Source: Enoplosus armatus (Eukaryota > Chordata > Actinopteri > Centrarchiformes > Enoplosidae). Taken from it: a stretch of 64,000 nt of DNA. Numbering within the stretch: the first letter of the stretch is position 1; the number at the start of each line of letters is the position of its first letter. The notes under the pieces were generated by a model. That model was given only the letters and a program-made list of their open reading frames with translations, ran no database searches and was not told the origin of the DNA. The stretch lies in the NCBI RefSeq assembly GCF_043641665.1, contig NC_092194.1, positions 19,147,798 to 19,211,797 of the forward strand, read 5' to 3'. Shown piece after piece: positions 54,691 to 64,000 of this stretch. Both the position numbers and the translations under genes were made by a program.

Positions 54691-56289
54691 GTAATGTAAA
54701 GCTGGGCATGCCTCAACTTGTGTTTCCTTCAAGTATTTACGTGACTTAATGGGGCAAGAAATATGGGTCCTGTGTGCATTGTAATCATTAAAACCTCCCG
54801 TCAGGTTGTATTTCATCTTGCTATCGACCTACATATCTGGAGGTAACATGTTCAAGGGCATGAAAAATGTCGTGGCCTGTAAATCCTCTCATTGTTGCCT
54901 CAAGGAGTTTGACCTCCGATAATTGATGCCTATTTCCATACATCACCTTCATTCCTGCAGAACTCTTTATGCAAAACCTCACACATTGTCCAGTGGCTGT
55001 CTTCCAAACCACAGATTAACCTCTGCAACACCGAACAAAATAATGTCACCGTTAATCTACGGGTTATTCCTATGACTGTGATTTATAACAGGAGACACTT
55101 GTAATAAAACTTTGCCCTCCAGGCTTTACCAAATTGCGTGCTTCCTGTACAAATGAAACCTGCTTCCTTTAATACAGATAATGCTGAGTGGCACGTCAGT
55201 TTAAAGTCCTCTATGAAAAAGGATTGGTGTTTGTGAATGGGTGTGGAAATACAAGTCACTGCTGATTTTTGTCACTCACTCCTTAAAACCATCAATCTAG
55301 TTAAATGTATCTTTGTTACTTAACCAGTTTGAACAACGCTAAGCTTTATTGTTACATCACCTTGTGTATGAGTGAGACAACGCAAACAAGGGGGTTTGCT
55401 GTGTAATGTTTATCAGCCATTTAAGCTGCACTGAGGAGGCTGTTTATCTCTCTTCTGGTTATAGAGGCTGTGTAGCAACCAGGATGTCTGGGACGATTTA
55501 AGACTTCCTCCCGCTCGCCTGCCTTCCCTGTTTGAAAGTGCTGCAGAGGATCCATCTATTCCTCCCGTTGTAATGAACCTCCCTGGGGGCCCGGGCGCAC
55601 CATGTGAAGACGCCTTAGTACCAGAGCGATTCATTACCTCGGAAATGTGAGCTTTTGTTCCGTTTTCAGCAGAGCCCCATTAATCTTGGGCTGCCTCCTG
55701 GCATGCAGGCCAGGTACTGCTTTGGTAATTACAGTTAATCATCATTCAGACGTGCGGGCTCCTCTGAGGCTTCCATGCAGGGGCAAATCTACCCCCTTAC
55801 ACTGTTGTTTACCCTCCTCCAACTGTAACTGTGCGTCCCAGTTGCACCATAAAGACGCCCTTTTTTCTTTTTTCCTTTTTTTGTCCTGGTAACTGAACCG
55901 CAAGAGTTTTGGTAATTGTGTCCAGTAAGATTTGGCTCCAGTTGTGTCCCCTGTACAAACAAGTAAACATCCCGACTCCGCCTCCCCGGGCCCCCTCCAA
56001 ACATTTACACTATCCAGCTGTCAGTGCTGCACAGTTACTGGAGCCTACTGTTCACCTGCCGTTTATGATTGTGATTAATGGACAGATTACAAGATGGATG
56101 ATTTTCAGGAGCAACAAGCAGAAAGAGACCATCTGTAGCTGCAGAGGGACACGCAGAGACGGATGACTTCATCACCCAGGGTTTCCTACTGACACTGAAA
56201 ACATGGAGAGCTATGATAGTGGAAATGTTTATATTTAGAACTCATTTAATCAATATATTTATCCTTTAACAATGTTGATATTTAAGTGA
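54689..56289. other. Gene-free, mostly unique sequence
   Basis: No supported exon and no recognised repeat. The G+C of 55400-56160 is moderately raised. Candidate regulatory DNA only. Confidence 0.4.
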
Positions 56290-56830
56290 TTTTTTACACG
56301 TGCTAGCAGCATAGCTTTGGTCCAGTCTGAAACAATTACTGAATGGATTGCCATGAAATTTGATACAGACATTAATGACTTTTCTACTAGTGCCATCAGA
56401 ACTTTAATCCGTCCAATACTTTATGACCAAAAACCTGCAAAATGAATGACATTTCCATCAGCTTCAGCTCTACTTTATGTTAAGTGCATATTAGCAAATG
56501 TTAGCTTGCTAAATCAAGATGGTGAACATTAATGTTAGCATTTAGCTCAAAGTATCGCTGTGCCTAAGTACAGCCTCACAGAGCTGATAGCTGTAGAGTC
56601 TTAGTCTTGTTTTAAGCAAAAATGGTAAAATATTTAATGGTTCCAGCTTCTCAAATAAGAATATTTGCTTTTCTTAGTCTTAATATCTTTATGTCTTGAT
56701 ATCTTTGGGTTTTCTAACTGTTGGTCGGACAACACAAGCAATTTCTGAAAATTGTGATGGGCATTTTTCACTCTTTTCTGTTTTATAGACCAAACTATTA
56801 TAATGAATGGAAACAATTATTCAAATCCCA
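56290..56830. repeat. Two adjacent interspersed repeat fragments
   Basis: 56290-56612 ('gattgccatgaaatttgata', 'gttagcttgctaaatcaaga') resembles, in opposite orientation, the repeat at 63290-63900. 56613-56830 ('gatatctttgggttttct', 'ctgttggtcggacaacac') matches the repeat at 2735-2985. Confidence 0.6.
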
Positions 56831-58391
56831 GTAAAGAAATGGAGAAGAATACAAGCTTGGCTGTTGGTAGATTTAGTTGAAAGTGTAATAATAACGCAAA
56901 CTGCATATAATTCCCTGGGGAATAAAATTTCCATACTGAAATAATAAAGCCTTACTTTTATCATTTATCAAACAATATATCTTAAATGTACAGTCAGTAA
57001 AACTGCTGTGATTTGCAAAAAAAGGACAAAGGAGAAATGTGCTCAGTACATGCTACTCATTAATATGTGTTGTCATTTTACTTTTGCTGTACATTTTGCC
57101 TAAAACTACCTTGTCTAATTCGGAGAATGTTCCTGAGCTGCAGGTTATACTCATACATACAGGTGGAGAGAAACAGGGAGAAATCCAAGGCATAAAGACA
57201 AAGATCAATGTGTGCACCCACAGAAGGAGGAAATGTACCAGAATGTGTGTTTGAAGGTCACAACTCTCATTTTGACAGTTGAATCTCGGTGCAACATGAA
57301 GGTTTAAGACAGAAAACTTTGCATATGGACTCTAAATGTTAGTCATTTATTTCTTTAAGGGGGATTTTTCCTTTAGAAGCAAACCTTATCTTAAATACAT
57401 CCAACCATGTTCCTCTTGCTTTCTGCTATGAGTCATCTTCTAACGGTAAGTGTCACTTTTTAGAAATGTTTTTTCAACAAAACTCCTAAGCTGTAGTTCC
57501 CCAAATAAGCATCCGGTCAGTCATCCATTCAGCAGATTTAAAAAAAACACGAGAATCAAGGGAAACTGTGAAGACTCTTGATCTGTTGCACATTCCTCTA
57601 AAGAGCAGCCACGAGCTCTCGGGGTATTGATTAACATTTCAGATATGAGCAAAGAAGAGAATCAATGTGTGCCGTTCTATTAGCGAAACGTGCCCTCAGC
57701 GGTTTGTTGTTTGTAATTTGAATGAAGATAAACCCAGAGCTTAAAGGCTGCAGCAGACAAGGAGATAGTTTTAGTCTGGTTGACCTCCTTCAAGGAGAAC
57801 AAAAGCAAACTCAAACAAGACCGTGCTGTTGTTTGTTTTCCTTGATAAAAAAAAAACAACAAAAAGCAGAGATCGTGATGATGTCAAAGTATGCTGAAGA
57901 CATTTGTTTCCCGCCTGTCGGAAATGAGAAATGAGTGAGCGCAGCGGCCTGTTATCTGATGTCAGAGAGGGGAAGAGAGCTTTTCTTCTTAGGTAGGTTT
58001 GTTTTGCACCTGTTGGGTTGTGTGTTGTATACAAAGGAGGAAGCAGCTGGAAGATGTCCTGACAGTGTCGTCATCCAGTGTAGCAGACTCACTCATGCAT
58101 GCACAGAAAGAAATCTAAAAGGGTAATCTAAGGGTACGGAGCCAGGAACCTCGTCTGATTTGGGTCAATTAGACAGAACAGAATGACGGCATGTCGGCAC
58201 ACAAGTGATATTCTGTATGTTTCTTAATGTCAACAGATCAGTGTGCTGAAGACTCACACATCTTTCTTGTCTGGGTGCTCAGAAAAAAGTATGTTTCGAG
58301 CCCAAATCAGCTCTTTGTGCTAATGTTATAAAAATAGAAATTTTAAAGGGAGCTTTCAACAGTGTTGTGAGTCTTTGACATACATTATTGC
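56831..58391. other. Gene-free, mostly unique sequence
   Basis: No supported exon or recognised repeat; only short open frames. Confidence 0.4.
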
Positions 58392-59263
58392 CAACAAATC
58401 CCATAAAAACACCCCAAGCTAACTGAACGTGAACTGATCCTGAGATTATACCCTTTAAACTGCCATTCATCAGGGAAGACGGGGAGTCAACGCCATTATC
58501 CTCCCCGTCACCCTACAGTCCCCGTGTGTGAACATAAACATAAACAAACACACATAAAAACCTTGAACACACACTTGAATAATTCAGTCAAATGAAAAGA
58601 AATGCAGGGATGTAAATTATGGATGCAGTCAGACAGTTTTACTGAACATACGTTATGTGCAGAAACATAAAAAAAACATGGTTGTTACGAGGACAGTAAT
58701 CTTTATATTACTGCTGACTGTCTGTAGTGTTTTTGATTTTTTTAAAAATACATTCATCCTTTTTTCCAGGCAACCAAGTTGGGGTAAAAAACTGCTTTAA
58801 AAGATTTGTTTGGTGATATTCTATATTTTTGTTAATGTCAACAAATCACACAAAAAGATCAAAACCATCAATCAATTGATCCACTAACAAGTCTTTGTTT
58901 ATCTTATTCCTCTTCTACACACACTGTAGTTTATTTTGATATAATCCAACACACACACACACACACTGTCCTGCTGCCGTAAATACTCACCGGAGAACCA
59001 ACTGTGTATTAATCCACAGATGAAAATAGTCCCCATCAAATACAGTATTTACTTCTATTTGAGTAGCATTTGTTAAAAACTACAATGCCCAGCTTCTTCA
59101 GGATATTATCAAACCTTTTTAACAAATGAAACTATATATTTACAACCTGTTTTTAAAGATTTATATGTTCAGTAAGAACCAGTGGTCTTACAGAAGTATG
59201 TCAGAAAGTATGGAGAGACGGACTAACATGTTGTTGTTTTTGGTCTTTTCATGGGATTTGTTG
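58392..59263 (-). repeat. Interspersed element, copy B (reverse)
   Basis: This is the reverse-complement counterpart of 53409-54480. Its own ends carry CAACAAATCCCATAAAAAC (at 58392) and, inverted, ATGGGATTTGTTG (ending 59263). The element therefore has short terminal inverted repeats and looks like a non-autonomous DNA transposon of about 870 bp. Confidence 0.65.
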
Positions 59264-59511
59264 TAAAAAAAAATCCTTATCCTTTAAGGTTTTAGGGATA
59301 TTGGTACAGGTATAATGTTTGATTATGATTATGTCATGCAGAAACAAGCTCCGGATTCTTCCACTGATTTCAGGCTTGAACGTCAGCGGAGGAACAAGTT
59401 AAGGAGCAGATCTTTCTCAATGGAGGCCTCACCAATTGTTTGCTTTTACCTTTGTGTCCTCACTGCTGCCACCTTAAACCGCAAGACACCTGTCCCTTTG
59501 TGTGACACTTT

Positions 59512-59531
59512 ACACACACACACGCACACAC

Positions 59532-59603
<72 letters not shown>

Positions 59604-59613
59604 ACACACACAC
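59512..59613 (+). repeat. Long CA microsatellite
   Basis: About 100 bp of CA units with rare interruptions (CG, TA). Confidence 0.95.
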
Positions 59614-59777
59614 CCATTGAAAACCTCTGGGGGTTTCTGCCCAGTCATTTGGCACATTTTTGATGTTGAATCAAAAAAGACAAAATGAGAGAGCGAGGAG
59701 GGAGTGGGGAGGGAGAGGGACCAATCTAGGCTTTCCACTCCAGTGAAAGGCAGTCTTTGTTGAGCACTCCTCTGCCA

Positions 59778-59857
59778 CCCCCCCCCCCCCCACAACCCAA
59801 CCCTCCCTCCATATCCACCCTTCATCCACCTCCCTCCCCTCCCCTCCCCTCCCCTCC
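59778..59857 (-). repeat. Poly-C tract and CCCCT repeats (minus-strand G-quadruplex potential)
   Basis: Fourteen C residues at 59778-59791 are followed by tandem CCCCT units at about 59831-59857. The minus strand therefore has at least five G-runs at short spacing. Confidence 0.7.
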
Positions 59858-62800
59858 AAAGCCCGGGTGGATTTTTCATTAAATGCTATCAGAAATGTGA
59901 CTGGTCCTATTCATGGGCAGATGGAGGGCTGGCTGTGCGGCTGGAGACCAATACCTTCACTGGAGAATGACAGGAATCTGGGCTGTAGGTGAAGGTCCGG
60001 ATGGATAGACCGGGCAGATTTTAGAGGACCTTTTTCCAAGGTTTTATTTGTGTGTAAGAGCCCCCTTTTCCCAGTTCTGATTATGTTTGATATATTCCTC
60101 TGTGCTCTCGCTCTGATTTTCTCCGGTTAGACCTCCTTTGTTTGCAGAGAAAAGAAAAACAACCTCACATTTGTTATATTCAATGGCAGCTCAGTGTTTT
60201 CTCCCTCTGTTCTGAGGCTCCTCCAAGTAAGACCTCCTTGTCTGCATTTTTTTAAAAGCTACTTAAAGAGTTAAGAGCACTCTGCCTAAACAAAACAACA
60301 TATTGAGCCACTGTTTCCTCAGACAAACAAGGTGACCAGATCCATCCGCTGTTCATTTCTCACTAAAGGAAAGAGATGAACCTCTCATATTGTTAGAGAG
60401 CGGTCGATTATGTCACGGGACAATGGAAGGCAGCGGGTTGGAAGAAAACACAAACAATGATTTCCGCAACAGCAATTTAATCCTCTGGCGTTAAAACCTG
60501 ACACAAAGTGGACAAAGGCGAGGAGGCTGGCACGAATAAACCCCCGAATCTGAAGATTAAGCGAAAAAAAAAAATGAGGATCCTTTGTGTAAAAAGGTCC
60601 TTTATCTGCTTTTGAAGTCTGTGAGACCTGCCAGCCGTCCTCAGACTCTCTTTGTAACCGGCCCCCATGTCCCAAAGCAAACCACCACCTCACTTTCATC
60701 TGCCCGTCATCTTAGGGGGCAATTAATGCCATTCAGGTCTATCCGCTACACAGAAAGAGAGAGAGAGAGGGGGAAAGATGGTGGGAAGGCTCATCTACTT
60801 GTTGAAGCAGGGACTTGACAACAGTTTAGTGTAGCCTAATTTGGTGCATATAAGGAAAGTGCCATTTCTTATCAGATAAAATTCAGCGCTGCTCTCCTCT
60901 GCTGTTATTATTTTTATTTGATTGGGCTTCTGTTTACAGGCAGGCAGCGTGGAAACCAGCCAGGCTGTTGCTTAATGAATATTTCACTGCCTCTACACAA
61001 TAAGCCTCCCATGATAGCCCCGCGAATAACGTCCCGCTCTGCTCTGCAATTCAGCCGTGCAGCGTTGCAATAACTCCAACTCATACTTGATAAAGCTGCA
61101 TGTGAGGAGAAGCCCCGGGTTTTATCGTTGACCTTTTCGCTCTCTGCTGTAGTTCCTTTACTCTGGGGACTCCCACTGTTTCTGCTTTGCTGTTCTAATA
61201 CAGTGGCCCCGGCCCCGGCGTCTGCGAGAGGCAGGGGAAATAAAGCCTCCATTTGCATTACGTAATTTCATGCATTATTCAGAGCTTCGGAGAATCATTT
61301 CACCTAGACAACTCCTCAGAGGGCAGTGAGGAGATAACTGTTAGTGACAGGACTGGCTCATGAAATGCAGAGTGACTTAACCACCCAATCTGCAGATATT
61401 ATCCCGGCCTGAATTGGAAATAGACACCGGCACACTCACACACAGATGCGCTCTTACAAAAGCACACACTCGCTGTTATTTTCACTTTTTCTTTTTTATC
61501 ACTGAGGGGGAACAACTGATATCAGATGCACATTTTAACGGTATATCTGTTTTATGATGCTCTTGATATTTCAGAGGATTTTCAAAGACTGTGGAAAACT
61601 ACAGCACAGATGAATGGTGCTGTATGGGTAGGAGTTGATCTGGATTTTTCTTCCTCACACACAAAACCACAAAAGAGGCAAATGTTTTGAATTCAGATAC
61701 TGTTAGATAATGATGTTCTATTTCTGCTTGTGCTTGCTCTTCTCAATGCTGCTCCTCTGCAGCTTGTTATAGTTGTAGTCTTGTCAAAAAGGGGAATATG
61801 TAAAGATTTTATTGTCATAATCTCTCCCTTTTTTTTTTAATGGGCTGCGTTAGTTTAGAAGCAGGACTCAGCAGCAGCAGCAGCAGCGAGTCCATCACGA
61901 GGCAAGGAGAGTACACACAGGCCAATTAGTGCAATCAAACAGCCACTGTAGCACATAAGCTGCATAGCAGGGCTGCTCATAGCAACTGGACATTGTTTCT
62001 TTATTGTCCAAAGCTCACAGCAGAAAAGAGTCTGAAAGAGCCCACAGCTCCAATGGTGGTGCAGTTGTTATCGCAGACAGGGAACAACACAAGACTACGG
62101 AGAAATAAAGCTTTCTCCTTCTAATCATAGACAATGGAGTGTATTTCATTAAGCCAGATAATGGTGTGTGCATTTCATTACCATAGATAACTAGGAATAT
62201 TTAGATGAGGGATGAGGTGCTCATAAAGCGCCAGTTGGTAGCCATGGTAACCTGGATCTTGGCAAACAAAAGAGTCGGGGAGAAATGTTTGCTAGGGGAT
62301 GGAAAGAAAAAGGGGGAAACAGAGAAAAGACGGAAGGAGGTAGACTGAGAGGAACCACAGAGCTAAACACAGTCCTAGGCCAAAGCAACCAGGCCGAACG
62401 CTTCCATGTTGTTTTTCTTCCTGCCTCCAGAAAAAGACTCAGGTGACCACCGTGATCCTCCTTTGTTCTCAAAAGTTAAATATGCTTCCCTCCGCAGGAT
62501 ACCCGAGATAATCACATGCTAATGCAGCCGCGGGGCAAATAATAAACTTAATCACCCAAATGTGGAAATCAATGTGCAGTAAGAAAACCTATCCATCCAT
62601 CTCGCGTCGCTTCTGTGAATATTACAACCCCCACGTGCCCCGCTCAGGCTGCCAGTCAAACCTGACTTTATGTTGTGTGAATCTGAAATGAAGACGCTTC
62701 CTGACAATAAGAAGAGCCTCTGAGCCTAAATCAGCCCAAACCACGACCTTGACCTTGGGAGATGGTTTCCATTCATCCTGTTTCAGAGCTGTCACTTTGA

Positions 62801-63289
62801 GGACGGGTTATATTACTGTGGATGACACTGAAGCAGTGGAAATCCATTTCTTTTTGGCAGCATGCAACATTAAGCCCTGCTCCTCAGATATGAGTCTATC
62901 ATTATTAATGTAGAAACACCATTTGCGACTGGAAAATTAAGGGTTGGAGTGAATGACAACTCAATACAGCTGATTTGGCATTTGTAAAATATAACATTGA
63001 TTACGGCTGGGCACATTTTTTATCATAAATTGGCCAGTCAAGCTTCTGTACACTGTAATTACAAGTTAAGTCACGACTATGTCATTTAGTTTAACAGATT
63101 AAAACATATTTTACACTGTCTTGTCATACTCCCTAAATGAATATTTTTCTTCAGATGACAACTGAAAAGACATGGATTAAAAAATGTTTTTGTTCTTACC
63201 CTTCTTTGTTCAGTTTATTTTATACATTCGTCATTTTATGCATTTTATGTATGAGCTTCTGTTTTAAAACTCTCCTCTTTTTATCATTG
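59858..63289. other. Gene-free, mostly unique sequence with an X-box-like site
   Basis: No supported exon. Long stretches (60100-62720) lack repeat signatures. A perfect X-box-type palindrome lies at 62238-62251. Possible distal regulatory DNA. Confidence 0.4.
62238..62251. promoter_or_regulatory. X-box (RFX) consensus match
   Basis: GTAGCCATGGTAAC fits GTNRCC, a two-base spacer and RGYAAC exactly. No gene start is nearby in the window, so any role would be as an enhancer. Confidence 0.35.
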
Positions 63290-63900
63290 TGTTGAAGTCT
63301 GAAGCCTACAGCCATGCTCAAGGCTCTGTGAGGCTGCACCGAGACTAACGTTAGCATGGCAAAATGCTAACATGCACACACTAAGCAGGTACAATCCTAT
63401 CATCATAAGAGATTATATATTATCATGTTCAACATCTTAGCTTAGTCTGTTAGCATGCTAATATTTGCTAATTAGCACTAAACACAGAGTACAGCTGAGG
63501 CTGATGGGAATGTCATTATTTTTGCAGGCCATAAACCAAGGTATTGAAAGTAATTAAAATTAACATTTTGACCTGATGATGGTGCTAGGTGAAAAGTTAA
63601 AGGATCACCAAAGTGAATAAAATTCATCCTGAGGGGGACGTGAATGTGTGTACAAAATGTCATGGCTAACCCTTCGCTAGTTGTGGAGACATTTAACCAC
63701 AAACCTCAAAAGCACAAATGTCAACCTCATGGTGGCGCTAGAGGAAAAGTCAGGGGATCACCAAAGTCAGTCTGAGTTATCCTCCATCCTCCTATCTTTT
63801 GTCCATCCGATAGTTGTTGAGATATTTCTGTCTGGATCAAAATGGTGGACCGAACGGCCGACCGACCTAGATTGCCATCCATGCTGCTAATTACTTTGCT
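63290..63900. repeat. Teleost interspersed repeat
   Basis: The text 'tggatcaaaatggtggaccg', 'gatagttgttgagatatttc' and two tandem blocks with 'aaagtcaggggatcaccaaa' or a variant are typical of a frequent teleost repeat. The window edge may truncate neighbouring sequence. The related fragment at 56290 is inverted. Confidence 0.65.
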
Positions 63901-64000
63901 GTTTTCAGTTGCTGTACTTAATTCACTTATTGTATTAATAGTTGTTGTTTCTTTTTGTGCATCACAAACTTCGGTTTTAATGTTTAAACTGTGAAAAACA

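Noticed and set aside
59315..59620. Plus-strand open frame ending in a Thr-His run, and minus-strand Val-Cys frames
   Set aside because: The reading is just translated CA/GT microsatellite; there is no family similarity or splice context.

Overview
This window is vertebrate nuclear DNA and almost certainly from a ray-finned (teleost) fish. Its genes are split into short exons by compact GT-AG introns. It carries repeats typical of teleosts: an L2-type LINE with a TTGAA-rich tail, short palindromic elements, and long GT/CA, GA and ATTC microsatellites. Codon-level similarity to vertebrate dynactin p150, ALMS1 and TTC31 is clear. I built all gene models by hand from reading-frame continuity, splice sites and recalled family similarity. 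The three coding sequences close without a frame break at every junction.

Layout. Positions 1-1560 lie upstream of, or in an early intron of, dctn1 and include a candidate alternative promoter. Positions 1561-22319 (+) carry dctn1 (dynactin subunit 1) from its short-form start codon to the stop, in 26 coding exons. The CAP-Gly exons of the long p150 form would lie left of the window. A decayed antisense L2 LINE of about 3 kb fills the intron before exon 23. Positions 22320-24821 hold two 3' UTRs that run towards each other. Positions 24822-38602 (-) carry alms1 in 18 coding exons, predicting about 2258 aa. That is roughly half the human length, because the long tandem-repeat block of mammalian ALMS1 is missing. 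Positions 38603-40245 separate divergent alms1 and ttc31. Positions 40246-49680 (+) carry ttc31 in 18 coding exons, about 657 aa, with TPR repeats followed by an RRM and a CCCH zinc finger. Positions 49681-64000 show no gene. They hold several interspersed repeats, including two inverted copies of a roughly 0.9-1.1 kb element, and long unique stretches that could be regulatory.

How the genes relate. Dynactin p150 is the cargo and dynein adaptor at microtubule ends and centrosomes. ALMS1 is a centrosome and basal-body protein. The two sit tail to tail, with predicted cleavage sites only about 50 bp apart. RFX-like (X-box) motifs lie near the dctn1 short-form start and just upstream of alms1, in keeping with ciliary regulation. 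TTC31 is poorly characterised; here its domains suggest an RNA-binding adaptor. The dctn1-alms1-ttc31 group matches the gene content of human 2p13.

Most notable: a dctn1 start codon embedded in the splice acceptor of an 18-nt microexon; GT-repeat splice acceptors in dctn1; the LINE abutting a dctn1 acceptor; the compact alms1; the TPR-RRM-CCCH architecture of ttc31; and the inverted repeat pair in the gene-poor segment.
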